Shown here piece by piece: positions 11,101-26,100 of a stretch of 64,000 bases of DNA (positions are counted from its first letter, which is position 1; each line of letters starts with the position of its first letter). A model generated the notes under the pieces. It was given only the letters and a program-made list of their open reading frames with translations. It did not search any database and was not told where the DNA came from. The stretch lies in contig OX463864.1 of the NCBI GenBank assembly GCA_949825065.1, positions 13,963,327 through 14,027,326 of the forward strand, in the 5' to 3' direction. This stretch comes from Odontocerum albicorne. Taxonomy: Eukaryota > Arthropoda > Insecta > Trichoptera > Odontoceridae. The position numbers were made by a program, and so were the translations under genes.

Positions 11101-14100
11101 CGACTACCATTATCAGCCTAGCAGCTGCACTGAAGACAGACTAGAGTCTAGAAATTTGCGAATCAGGCAAACCAGAATACAATATGACTATATTTATGAC
11201 TACCATTATCAGCCTAGCAGCTGCACTGAAGACAGACTAAAGTCTAAAAATTTGCGAATCAGGCAAAACAGAATACAATACGACTTTATTTATGACTACC
11301 ATTATCAGCCTAGCAGCTGCACTGAAGACAGACTAGAGCCTAGACATTTGGGAAACAGGCATACCAGAATACAAAACGACTATATTTATGACTACCATTA
11401 TCAGCCTAGCAGCTGCACTGAAGACAGACTAGAGTCTAGAAATTTTCGAATCAGGCAAACCAAAATAAAATACGACTATATTTATGACTACCATTATCAG
11501 CCTAGCAGCTGCACTGAAGACAGACTAGAGTCTAGAAATTTGCGAATCAGGCAAACCAGAATACAATACGACTATATTTATGACTACCATTATCAGCATA
11601 GCAGCTGCACTGAAGACAGACTAGATTTTAGAAATTTGCGAATCAGGCAAACCAGAAAACAATACGACTTTATTTATGACTACCATTATCAGCCTAGCAG
11701 ATGCACTGAAGGCAGACTAGAGTCTGGAAATTTGCGAATCAGGCAAACCAGAATACAATACGACTATATTTATGACTACCATTATCAGCATAGCAGCTGC
11801 ACTGAAGACAGACTAGAGTCTAGAAATTTGCGAATCAGGCAAACCAGAATACAATACGACTATATTTATGACTACCATTATGAGCATAGCAGGTGCACTG
11901 AAGACAGACTAGAGTCTAGAAATTTGCGAATCAGGCAAACCAGAATACAATACGACTATATTTATGACTACCATTATCAGCATAGCAGCTGCACTGAAGA
12001 CAGACTAGAGTCTAGAAATTTGCGAATCAGGCAAACCAGAATACAATACGACTATATTTATGACTACCATTATCAGCCTAGCAGCTGCACTGAAGACAGA
12101 CTAGATTTTAGAAATTTGCGAATCAGGCAAACCAGAAAACAATACGACTTTATTTATGACTACCATTATCAGCCTAGCAGATGCACTGAAGACAGACTAG
12201 AGTCTAGAAATTTGCGAATCAGAATAGACAGAAATACAACGATTCAGACGTGAAACAAAAAACAAATCAATAAGAGCTCCCATTTCCTCTACTGGAAGAC
12301 AGTAACGTACAAACATCAACTCTCTAAAACTATAGAAGTCCGAAGAAGACAATTTATATCGCACAGTTTAGAGAGCAGACTCTCGTCTAGGGCTCGAACC
12401 ATGGGATTTAAACAAACTATTATTGACAGATTAAAAATATTACAAAATGAATATATAAGTTGAGTTGAGTAAGGATAGGAAGATGGTGACTGTGGGTTGA
12501 GTAAGGATAGGAAGATGGTGACTGTGGGTTGAGTAAGGATAGGAAGATGGTGACTGTGGGTTGAGTAAGGATAGGAAGATGGTGACTGTGGGTTAAGTAA
12601 GGATAGGAAGATGGTATTAAATTAGTTACTTTCCCGCATCTGCATATGTTTAGAAAAACATTTTGGAAAGAAAACTGCAGGAAACTTACCAAGGCAATAA
12701 GACAAACTACAAAGAAACCTTAGTAAATCTTCCGATATGTGATAGTGACACATTGCGCTTTAAATGTAGTGTAGTGTTCACATATAATAATAAATTTTGA
12801 AAAGACCTCTCAAAAAAAGTCATATTCAAGTATTTCCTAAAGCTGTGCATAACACCCGTATTTCTATCACTTAGTCTACCTTTATTTCTACAGGGACAGC
12901 AATGGCAAAGGCCCTATCATAATACCCCATCCTATTGGATCAATTAAAAATAATCAATTTATTTCTTGAAGGAAAAATTGACCTCAAAGTACTACTTCTT
13001 TCTGAAGGAACATCAAGGATATGAAAGATAAAGACATTAAAATATCAATGTCATATATGAATGATAGTTCGATACACAGAATTGAGGTTTCTTGTTAATA
13101 TAATTGAAGAATGATGTATGATAAAAATCATAAGGACTATAAATTCAATGCTCTTATTTTCTGATAACATTAGATCTAGCCGTTTTAACCAGTAATTTTC
13201 TGATAACATTAGATCTAGCCGTTTTAACCAGTAATTTTCTGATAACATTAGATCTAGCCGTTTTAACCAGTAATTTTCTGATAACATTAGATCTAGTCGT
13301 TTTAACCACTAATTTTCTGATAACATTATATCTAGTCGTTTTAACAAGTAATTTTCTGACATTAGATCTAGTAGTTTAAACCAGTAATTTTCTGATAACA
13401 TTAGATCTAGTCATTTTAACCAGTAATTTTATGATAACATTATATCTAGCCGTTTTAACCAGTAATTTTCTGATAACATTAGATCTAGTCGTTTTAACCA
13501 GTAATTTTCTGATAACATTATATCTAGTCGTTTTAACCAGTAATTTTCTGATAACATTAGATCTAGTCGTTTAAACCAGTAATTTTCTGATAACATTAGA
13601 TCTAGTCGTTTTAACAAGTAATTTTCTGATAACATTAGATCTAGTCGTGTTAACCAGTAATTTTCTGATAACATTAAATCTAGTCGTTTTAACCAGTAAT
13701 TTTCTGATAACATTAAATCTAGTCGTTTTAACCAATAATTTTGATGTGCTAATTTCAACGAAAGAGGGCTACCCTTAACAACTGCCCTTCGAACCGCGGA
13801 GTGCAGAGATAGATGGAAAGGAGTCGTCAAGGACTATCATGGAAATCAAAATGCTCAGCTACACGACAGATGCAGAAGGAATCTCAAAACAATTACAATT
13901 TATCTACAACTATCATATAGGCTGTAGTGGGCCCTTGAAAGAAGAGACTGCTCTCTAAATGGTGTTATATAAATTGTCCTTTAATTATTAATTTAGGAAC
14001 TCCTCAGGATTTAACCTGAAGACGAAACGTTGGCTCTATGAGACACCTGCATCCTGCCTATTTTGCTGTACGACTCAGAATCTTGGCAAGGCCCAAGAGT

Positions 14101-17100
14101 GAGGACTTTTCAGTTTTGAGACTAAGATGGACTAGATGCCTAAGGAGGATGATGGGTATCACGTGGTACTACAATGTGATGAAAGAAACGGTTTGTCTTC
14201 AGCAGCAACCTGTAACCTCGACAATAAAGATTCGGCATTTGTGATGGTTAGAAAACGTATTGAGAATGCTGCCAGGTAGCTGGCTAAGAACTGTGCTCGT
14301 CAACAAATCAGACGTCCATTCTAGACTATACACCGGTGTTGCGATAAATTCACAGTCCTGACCTGATTTGTAATGACGTGGGAAACCGGGCGTTGAGCTG
14401 ACTTGAATGGAGGTGGTTCATGGCACGCTTTATAATATCCATATAAGAATACAATATATCCATATAAGAATACAAAATATCCATATAAGAGTACAAAATA
14501 TCCATATAAGAATACAAAATATCCATATAAAAATACAAAATATTCATATAAGAATACAAAATATCCATATAAGAATACAAAATATCCATATAAGAATACA
14601 AAATATCCATATAAAAATACAAAATATCCATATAAGAATACAAAATATCCATATCAGAATACAAAATATCCATATAAAAATACAAAATATCCATATAAGA
14701 ATACAAAATATCCATATAAGAATACATATTTGTACATAAATATAAATATTCAAATTAATTTTGTTCACAATGAAATATCAACTTGTTATATTTCACATAA
14801 TTTCAACATAAAAAATATATATATACATATATATATTCCTTCAACACACAACTGCCAATAAAAACATTATGTATAAATAAAGTATATTGATACAACTAAA
14901 TTTGAGAAAGCCACTTTCCGTTGTATGTGATAATGTAAAAAAAAAAAAAAAAGAAGTTTGCAAAGTGAAAAAGCATAGTAATATGTTATATAATAAAAAA
15001 AACATCTACTACATAAACCAGAAGAGTTATTGTTAGTGAAGAAAAGCAATATGTGTTAACATGTCAAGTTGAAGGATTATTTCTCAATCATGTCAAAGAA
15101 ATGTTAGTTAAGAAATTTGTTACTTATCCAGGTTTTTCTTTATTGGTAGTTTTAAAAAATATAAAAACTTTTGAACAAAATCGTTTGATTATTTTTTTTT
15201 TTTACTATTGTTTCGTTCTTTTTAATTTTACATTGTATTTCTATTGCAAAAATTCGGTAGTAAAAAATTACAATTGTGTAATAATTTTTTAACTAAATGT
15301 AAAGAATTTTTTTAGATCATTTGACAATCCCTATGATTGAATATGATTATCAAGCTTCCTATAGATGAAAGACGCTTGTGCGTGTATTCTATGTGTGAAA
15401 GTTATTGCACTTCAGCAAGCACACATTCTTGGCAGATCATAGACAAATTTCCAACGGTGAAGAAAACAAATTCCAAGATGGGCGGCTCTTTTAATCTATA
15501 GCGCTATTTTAAGTTGCTTATAGCACTTTTTGAGCCATGAAAAATTATAAATCATGATGTAACTTGGGAAATCAAAAAATTGTTTCAATCTATTTTTTTT
15601 ATTTAAAGTCTCTTTAATATATTTCTAGTTGATTGAAAGAGACTGCTGCATGGCAATAAGCCCACCAGATTTTACTGTATATAATTAAATTAATATACAA
15701 TATGGTCTAAGAGCAAAACTAGTCTAGAAGTAAATCCATCAGGAATTGAACCTGGGACAACCAGTTACTTAGTATGAATGTTAAGACTGAACTGGGTTTT
15801 GACAAGAATCAAACCAGTAACCTCCGGCTTGGTAGATAGACATCTCACCAAATTAGGCCAAAGAGGTAATCATCATATTTATTATATAAAACGATGTATG
15901 CCACATATTTATTTTTAATGTAAAAATATATTATGTAAAATGATTTATTTTATCCCCTAAAGTACCATTTTGAAGGCAAATTAATTAATCAAAATATTAA
16001 TAGTAAAAAAAAAGACAAAACAATAGTGTTGTTTGATTTTTCTTCTCAAATAAATATAAAATATTTATTGAATTTAACTAATGATTAATTTTTTTTTATT
16101 GTTATAAATAAACATATTAAAAATATTAGATTTTTTAAAAAATCCTACTGATAAAGTAAAATCAGGATAATTATAACAAAACAACGTAATCACAAAAAAA
16201 TGACAATATACACAAAATGTGTACATTTTATGAATGTGATTATTTAAAAAAAAAAATTTAAATGAAATAATAAATCATAAAAAACGATTTAACAACAACA
16301 ACTTACCACAACACGTTGAATGGACATTTAAAAATTAAAATAATAAAAAAATAGAAAACAACAAAAATGAACAAAACACTGATTATTGTACAGCAAATAA
16401 ATAAAAGCACATAAAAAATATTTCAGTAATTTGTTTTCGTGACAAAAATAAAAAAAAATTCCAATTTGAAAAAAAAAATAATAAGTGAACATTTTTAAAT
16501 TTTGAACGGTCTTTTGACTCCTGAGTGTTTTTTGTAAATAATTTTGAAAAACCAAAAAACAGAAAGAGAAATTTTGCCGAAAAAGGAGAAGACCTTCCCA
16601 TGCAGAAGTGCAAAAAAAAATAACCGGACACGTGTATTTGAAATAAAAAAAAAATTAAGACAAAAGTGACTTTCGCAAATTTTTAAATAAAAAAATATAA
16701 TTTTGAAACTATGTGTAGGTGTTATATGGAGAAAAAAAAAATTTAACAGTAAATACAATATTATAGAAATGGTGCGAATAATTTACCTTATTTGTAAAGA
16801 CCTATATATCACAAAACACTCTCTCAAAAAATTTAATTGCCATTTGTAAAATCTGTGCGGGTTTATTACCATGTTACAATCATTTCTAAGCAACTAGAAA
16901 GATTCTAAAGAGATCTTGTGAAAACAAGACTAGAACCTTTTTTTAAAACACTTGGGTTTCAATAGGACTCAAACTCGCTAACCCCGGGATGGAAGACAGG
17001 CAGTGTCTTATCAACGAGACCCCGTAGGTTGATGGTGATGATGATTCCAATATGAACTCTCCGCTACAGTAAAATAGTTCCTTATTTACGTTTAAGAGAG

Positions 17101-20100
17101 AATTGAATAAAATATTACATTATTCAGAAAGTCCACACAGGTGATTTCCAATAAGTGTGGGGAATCCATTTCTAAAACCTGGCAACAATCAACATGACAA
17201 TCCAGCCAATCATCGCCACTGAGTTGACCAGTTTAATTTCAATGAAAAGTAGATCTTATATTTTTGTCGCCAATTCCAAGTTTCATTCTGTAAGTCATAC
17301 CAATTCAATCCATAAGTTCTGTAAGTCATACCAATTCAATCCATAAGTTCTGTAAGTCATACCAATTCAATCCATAAGTTCTGTAAGTCATATCATACCA
17401 ATTCAAATCATTCTGTGAGTCAAACCAATTCAACTCTTTTTTGCAAAGAATCAAAAAATACAGTATACAAATATGGTAAAACAAGCCTAACTTAATGTGT
17501 AAGCGTATAGCATTTTGACTATTTCCCCATCATCATGATCCGAGATATGTCCGTATTGGGATAGGCAGAGAAAACCAATCTCCACTTCATTCGATCCTGA
17601 CATACATATTAGACTTCTGGCATCTCCATACAATTCATTATACATACTATCCTATTATTTATATAAAGGCCTATAAAAATATTTATATAAACTTTTCATA
17701 CTTCTATAATTAAAAATTTGATTAATTTGGTTCATACCTTCTATACTACTTGTATAGATTATTTTCGTAAATTCTTTACCATTCATTATTTCTACGTAGC
17801 TGAACCATCTAAATGCATTTTTTATTCATCTTAAGCACTGCACTTTCTTCTGATCCACATTCTTTCCTAATGTCCTCATTATTTATCCTGTTATACATTT
17901 ACGCAAAGCTCTCATTTTTACCGCATTTATTTCAAGTTTCACATGCATATCCTATGTTGGAACCAAGATTCCATTATGAACAGTAAAGTTAAAAGGAAAA
18001 GTATACCAAATGATTGTCAGACCAGCACTCCTCTATGGCTCCGAATGCTGGACGATGTATAACTCTTACTCTAGGCAACTAGAAACTGCTGAAATACGCA
18101 TGCTAAGATGGTCAGCTGGTGTGTCCCCAAGAGACAAAATAAAAAGCTCACGCATTCGTGGAAGCCTAGGTGTTACAGACATCAACAGCAAGATGGAGGA
18201 GAGGCGATTGAGATGGTATGGGCACGTTGGACGCAGAGCACCCGATCACATTTTGAACCAGGCAATCTCCATGGATCTTCCTCGAATAACAACCAGAGGA
18301 AGACCAAAGAATTCATGGGTGGTGCAAAAAGATAACCTGATGCAGAGGCACGGCCTGGGGGACGTAGTCCGGGACAAAAGAGCATACAACCTGAGGACGA
18401 GGAGAGCTGACCCCAACAGTCTTCGCAGACAGTGAGTTGGGATGGAGCCAGGGAGAAGAAAGAAACCATTCATTCAATTCCCTTGCATTGATCAACATAT
18501 CCCTTTCCCAATTTGTACATGGATATCCAGTTACCCCAAATATATACCTACCTTTCCATGGTTTAAATTTTCAAGAGATAATCATATATATATTCAAATG
18601 ATATAAATTGAATGCATGATGTGGTTAAATTGAAATAGAAACAGAAAAACAGATCTATTTAATTAAACACCAACTGTCATATCTTAACAATCAGGTAATA
18701 TCAATTAAGATTTTTATTAAATTCTTAAATCCTGGAAATTTATGAATGATAGAAAATACATCAAGGAATCTATCCTTACATCAAATGTTTTCAATCGCTA
18801 CAATTGAGTGGCAGATTTATACAAAAATATTTACTTTATATCAATGAATGACAAATTCCAGAAATACATTTGAATATTTTCCCGTTTTTCATCTCCGAAT
18901 TGCATCCGTTTCATAGCATATTTCAAATACTAAAGACATTATTAGAAAAAATATCTAGTACGCAAGTATCTTAATATTGTAAAATATTTCACACCATTTC
19001 TTATGATTTATATATTACACTGTTAAAACTCCATAAAAAATATTGTTTTATGTTAATTTGAAGCAATTTCCTTTAAAAATGTTTCAATGGAAAATAGATT
19101 TTCCTTTAAAACAATTAAATCAGAAAGAGCATCAAACTTTTTAGCATCAATTGTATACAAACTTTTTGACAGTTTCAGCTGTTTTTTTTTTCTTCAATAA
19201 CTGTGTAATAAAAGCCTCAAAAAAGATAATCCATGCCTTAGAAAACAGATAAAAGAGGAATACTGAGAAGAGATGATGGGTTTAACGAAATTGTGATTTT
19301 CTGGGACATAATTTGAGAAAAGTCACTCATAATATAAAATCTACTGAGGAGGGCTACTTTAAAAAAAAAATTATAACAGCTACAGTTTCTATAGCATTAG
19401 AGCTAAGTTAGGGTCATGAGATCTTTGAAGCAAGCAAACATCATCCAATATTACAAGTCTCTGAGTTACTGCATGTTCTGACGTGACTTCAATGTGTCTT
19501 GGTGACTTGGCAAAGAGAGTGTCTTCAATGTATCTTGGTCACTTAAGTCACGAAAATAAACACGGAACAAAGGTTCAAACGAGAATGGAAAAACAAAATC
19601 TGGGTTCCAACAGGAATCGAACTTAGGTCAGAAGTTAGCAGCCCCTAGGTCAGAAGACAGTCGTCTTACTAACTAGGCCACAGATGTCGAGGTTACATTG
19701 GGTTGAACAATTGGAAAGAATGAAAGTTATAGGAGCACCCAAGATGACGGTATAGTACACAATGAACATTGTGTAGAGAAAAAAAAAAAGAAAAATTACG
19801 GAACGGAAAAATTTAGACAGTGTGACTCGAGAATAAAACACGATAGATAAGTGTAACAAAAAACAGGATGAAACATAACAGTATAAAAAAAGATTTGTAG
19901 AAATTCTCAAAAAAAGACTATTTCCAGAATTAGACTAACAACACAACCTGATAAAAGAAGAAAGAATCGAAAGACGTGATCATACGATGAATCTCCAAAA
20001 AGTCATGTATACATCGAAGCAAAAGTGTATCGAATTGTGTTAATCATTGTTATATACCTTGCTGCAAATTCTGTCTGTATCCGGGTGGAAGTCTCGAAGA

Positions 20101-23100
20101 TCCAGTATTGATAGGATTCCTCAAATGCGACATCGGTGCGGAGACATTGTTGGACGGCGATCTCTCGCTGTTTGGAGAATTGAAGTAAGTTCCAGATTGG
20201 TTCGCCGACGATGAAGACGGTTCCCCGGATGAATTATTGTACTGCGAAGAATTCTTTCTGTTTCTGTGCTGGTGATAGCTATGTGCTGCGGCAGCCGCCG
20301 CTAAAGAGGCGACTGCCGCGTTATTTATTACGTGATTATTGTTATGGTTGTTATTGTTTACAACAACGTTTAAATTGTTTATAACTAGGTTGTTTGTCGT
20401 CGACGCCGACACCGACGAACCATGGCCCTGTTTGTTTGATTTTTTGTTCAATTTGAAGATTGAAAAAAAAATTTAAATAAATTAATACACGAAAATAAAT
20501 TTATAAATTAATACACGAAAATAAATTTATAAATAAATAATATAAAAAAATATTCAGATATTTTATAAGTATTTTGAGTGAATATATCATATGTTTATTC
20601 CCAACAAAAGCTGCATGAAGGTTGTCTGACTATAATTTTAAAGGTTGTCATTCTACCTTAAGTTTGATCTGTGAAAACACTGAAGCGATAGATAGATTGA
20701 TAGGCAATCCCTTAGGCAATTTTTACAATGCCTGTGAGTGTTGTGTGCAAGCAATTGTACTTCAGTAAGCATGCATAGTCTTAACAGATCAAACCAAAAG
20801 TTCCGATATATAAATAATAATGAAAAGTTACTTCATGTGATACACAAAAATATAAACCCATCTGGAAGTGAATCCACCAGGAATCGAACCTGGGCTGTCA
20901 GCTTACATCAAGTGGATGCTAACTGTTACACAACAGCTGCTAACAAAGTGCAGTATGATGTACATAAAAACATTTGCATGCATCATCAAACCACAGGATG
21001 GATTGACATTTTCCAAAATAGAAAGAATAAAGTGATCCAGTTGAAGATTTTATCCCGCCTAAGTAATATTTTTTTTCCTTTTAAAAGTACGTAAAAAATT
21101 AAGGTATTGCCCTTGTCCTTTGAAAAGTTTTTAAAACATTTTCAAGGTAGTTAAAAATTAATATCACTTATTTCTTTTACATAATCACAAAAAAACTACA
21201 ATATGTAGCTGTCTATTTATTTAGATAATCTCTCTTTTGGTACAAAAAGAGAAAATTTTATCAATAGTCAATTTCTATATATTGAGTTCCATAGTTTTCT
21301 AATTATTCTTAGCACCCGTATTTATTTATAAACAAAATAATATATATCTTAAAAAGTAAAACCTAAAAACTCCTTGACCCTTCCTCTTACTGAGAAATTA
21401 AAAAACAAATACAATAATAAACAAAACTCCTTGACCCTTCCTCTTACTAAGAAATAATTTTTAAAACAATATATTATTTGTTGTTATAATTATAAAAATA
21501 AGTCTTTATTTTTACAATTATGACAGCCATTACTTGACTATTAAAAAAAAAAAACTAACATACCGTCTGTCCATGTCCGTCCATAGGATCGTCTAACCGT
21601 AGATCCTCCTGTTGTCTCTGACTACTTCTGCCTTTGGTGCCAATGTTTGGTTGCCCGAGGGCATTGCTGCTGGCTGACTGTGTCGAGTGTGGGACTGATC
21701 CAGTAGGTGCGGCCTGACCAGAAGCTGAGCCAGTTGCCGGGGCGGAAACAGGTGCAGGAGCTAACCGTGCGCAACACGCTAGCCAACGGTGGCGTTGACC
21801 GAGACGCCCACACTCTTTTTGGAACTGTGAAATGAAAGTTTGTGAAAATAAAATGAAAATGTAACACATTAATTACCGAGTAATTTTTTTAAACATTTAT
21901 CCATATTTCCAATTCTTAAAAAATAGTAATTAGGAGAGAATAATTATAAAGAGAGTATTGTCATATACCCTTATACACTCTCACTTGTTTTTGGATGCAT
22001 CCAAAGAACTGGGAATAAAACAGCATTGGGCATTTTGAGCACACACCAACAGTTGGTTTAATCACTTATCAGGCATTCTCAGCACTGAACGTATTCAGTA
22101 TAATGTAACATTCTCAGCACTGAACGTATTCAGTATAATGTAACATTCTCAGCACTGAACGTATTCAGTACAATGTAACATTCTCAGCAATGAACGTATT
22201 CAGTATAATGTAACATTCTCAGCACTGAACGTATTCAGTATAATGTAACATTCTCAGCACTGAACGTATTCAGTATAATGTAACATTCTCAGCACTGAAC
22301 GTATTCAGTATAATGTAACATTCTCAGCACTGAACGTATTCAGTATAATGTAACATTCTCAGCACTGAACGTATTCAGTATAATGTAACATTCTCAGCAC
22401 TGAACGTATTCAGTATAATGTAACATTCTCAGCACTGAACGTATTCAGTATAATGTAATATTCTCAGCACTGAACGTATTCAGTATAATGTAACATTCTC
22501 AGCACTGAACGTATTCAGTATAATGTAACATTCGAGAAGATATCCCAAAATTTCTAGAATTGTTGAAAAAATCTTTTAATAATACACTTGAATCAATTTC
22601 TTTTCAAATCTCTTCAAAGTACTTTAGATGCCATACACTTGTGCCCTTGTCTGGACAAGTTCCTACATAAAAATCTCAGAATTACAGTTTTGTTTTCCTT
22701 GCTTACTCTTTTAACCCTTTAACGGGCATAAGCAGAAATCGGTCGCATATGCGACCACCCTTATGGTTATACTTATCAAGGATTCATTTTCTTAATGAAA
22801 CGTTTTTAAGTAACACAAATATCAAATTGGCAAATGTAGCGGACGGGCAGAAGTCTTATTTAAGACGGATCGTCGTGAAGTTAGCTTCATGTTCAGTAGC
22901 AACGATCTAAACATCCGGTCAATTTATTGTCAAATAGTATGTAAATAGGTATTATATAGTAAGTAAATCACCATTCATTATATCTCATATAAGATTTTTT
23001 CCCTAATACAACCTAAACTTAAATATTCATTGGTCATTTTTGCGACCACTGAAATGGGCACCGGTCTCATGTGTGAACGCCTCATTAAAAAAAAAACAAA

Positions 23101-26100
23101 ATTTAAAACACATTTTCGAAGAAATAAAGTTGATTTGATACACATAATAATGATTTATTCAACAAAAAACTCAATATCTAAAAAATAAAAACTTGCCCTA
23201 TAAAGGTTTAATAAACATTTTGCTTTTTTCACCTTACTTGGCAAAGTGTACATTAGTTCAAACTAAAAACAATATTAAAATATCTTACTGTTTCATTAAG
23301 CAGACAATGGAAGATGAAGATGAACAGTCCCTGCAGAGAATTGAAGGCAGTAAAGAGGTAAGCGAATACCACAGTCTCCTCGCTGAGGTACAACAGTCCG
23401 AAGGTCCATGTAAGTCCCAAAAGGACCACGAGGAATATGGAGCTACGGAGCCACACCCTGGAACAAGTGGAAAAATATTAGCATAACTCATAAATCTGCA
23501 CTAGCATACATTTCTGATGTATGTGTGAGGTTAGGCTGCTGGGAGAAAACTGACATTGAAATCTTCTCGTATAACAACAGCTCTAAATTATCTTGTCCAA
23601 TTATGATAGAGCTTATCCTGCAGTGTGGCATTGTCAGCCTCTTAGTGTTAGATATACGGGTGACATATGCAGCTTTAGGAAGCACTTGCAGACAATCCTT
23701 TTTAGGTTTTATCAAAATTCATGATCATATTATATGTATGAACACTACAACATACACTACACTACACCTAAAGTCCAATGTGCTACTATCACATATTAGA
23801 GGATATTGTAATTTGTTTAATCAAACACTGTTTTCGTAACGGTATAACCCTACCAGTTTCAAGGCTTTCACCTCATCAAGAGAGCACAAACAAGACTGAA
23901 TTCTGTTCGAACTGGTACCGAGATACACGCTTCTAACGGTAAACATTCGGATTGGGGACTGGGGGCAGAGGGAGGCATGGGATGACCTCGGCGAACAGCG
24001 GAGAGATTCTTGGTATATATGTGTTTGCTAGATGTTCACCTCGATGCACTGGCTGAGAAATTTCTTAATCTGTCCAATTTATTTCCGTTACAACTGATAT
24101 GTAAGAATTTGCCATCATCGATAGAAAATGTATGGTTTTCATGGTGACAATGATTAGCCATTTCAGAATAACTTAAGAGGATTTGTTAGAAGCGTGCATG
24201 TCGGTACCAGTTCGAACAGAATTCAGTCTTGTTTGTGCTCCCCTGATGATAAGGTGAAAGCCTTAAAACCGGTAGGGTTATACCATTACAAAAAGTGGAA
24301 TAAACAGTGTTTGATAAAACAAATTACAATGTCTTTAAACCTCCACAACGTTAATGCCTTAACTATAAATAACATATTAGAAGATCTACTAAGGAGTTGG
24401 GAGATGCCATTCTTAAATCGACTCAGACTTCAAATTTTTTCAAACTTATCAGTTACATAAATTACACTATCGAAATATGAACTATGTGCCATTTAGTAAA
24501 AATAGCACGATAAGGAATCTCCGTAGACATTATTTCCATAAAGCCTACATTTAAGTAGTTACACCACGTAATTAAGTATAACATATGTGTATGGTTAGCA
24601 ATATATGAAGGCATCCTTCGAAAAGGGGTCTATATTTTACATTGGGCCAAAAAGTGATTTTATTCTAAAAAAAGAGTCCACATAGCGGTATGGATATACA
24701 GAATTTTTTATTTATTTTTCCTGGCAATAAATTTCACACAATTCACTCCGTTAAGTTGCTTAACCTGCAAAAGGGGTCTATATGATTCTGACAGTTGCTA
24801 AGATGAGACTCGCAAAGCGTCTCTTTGACAACAGCAGCACTACTTAAAACGATAAATAAACAATGAAAACGTAAGATACGTGTTCAAATTTGGAAAAAAA
24901 ATATTAGAAAATAAAAATATCTCACATTTAGACCCCTTTTCCTGAAATCGCTGAAATAACATTTTTTTTTTTTTTTTTACTTTAATGTTTCTTTTTTTTA
25001 ATAAAAATATTTTGTATACAGTCCAGTGTGTTTTTATTTATCCAAATAATATGTTTATTATGAAAAATTCCGTCCAATAAAAGTGTGAATCGTTTTTATT
25101 ATTTCTCCTGTAAAATTTTATTTTTTCATATAGACCCCTTTTCGAGAGATGCCTTCATATGTATTATTGGGATCAGATTAAGCTGGAGTTTAAACATTTA
25201 AAATTTCTGGAGTCGGAATTTTTTTGCCGACCCCACAACACTGCATTCGAGATACACTCCCACCAAATAGAAGGGCGAACCCAGGTTCGACTATAATATT
25301 TAAAACACGATAATACTTACTTGATTTTGTACAATTTGTTGTTCTCCTTGGCTTTGATCGAGACATTACTGTGATGACACATCATGTAGATCACCATACA
25401 TAGGCATATCCAGTTGGCCTGAAACACAAGTAACATTAAAACTCGAGTTTTACAAACCTTACAGTACTTTTTATTTCAAGAACTTTTTAATGTGTTCCCC
25501 GCGGGAAGCACAAACGCCTGTGATCTGACGACAATCCAAGTTTCAAATCACAAATATTTAAAAAAAATGACACAAAACCGGAATAAAAATTGAACTAAAA
25601 TTTAAAATAATCTTTATTCTAGCGACATCTCTGAAAACCTTGTCAAATAATATATTAGTTTATGAGATATTGTTGAATAAACAGAGCGCCAAATTTTTTT
25701 GGTTTCTCAATATTTCCAGCATTAACGACCTGTCGCGCAGATCGAGTCCTGCGATGAGTCTCTCTTACGTAAATAAACATTACTAAGTCTCTCTTACGTA
25801 AATAAACATTACTAGTGCTATATGCATTTGATTGGATGAGTGTCATGAAGCATTGATTTGATCGTAGCATTCCTTTGTTTATTTTACATAATGTTTAGTT
25901 TATCTCCTTTATTTAATGAGTCTCCTTAAGAGTAATGACTATTATTTATTATCAGAAAATTACTTAAGTGTCATGTTTACTTGGTGTTGTAATCAAATAT
26001 CAGTGGTTCTAAACAAAATATGTGTTTAAACTTAGAAATTAAAAAACGCTGAAATTGTGCCGCGCACAGGATTCGTGGAATTTGATTTTTAACGCGGTGA

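Noticed and set aside
13051..13830. Minus-strand ORFs with repeated [13 protein letters not shown]
   Set aside because: 13-codon minisatellite unit; the frame is interrupted where a unit lost five bases.
14350..14768. Overlapping ORFs on both strands
   Set aside because: Same reason: a 21-bp array is open in several frames. The protein would be a plain seven-residue repeat.
16328..16758. Phe/Leu-rich minus-strand ORFs resembling membrane proteins
   Set aside because: They arise from A-rich low-complexity DNA read in antisense; no splice or homology support.
18182..18498. Minus-strand and alternative-frame ORFs
   Set aside because: Shadows of the plus-strand reverse transcriptase C-terminal frame (18010-18435).
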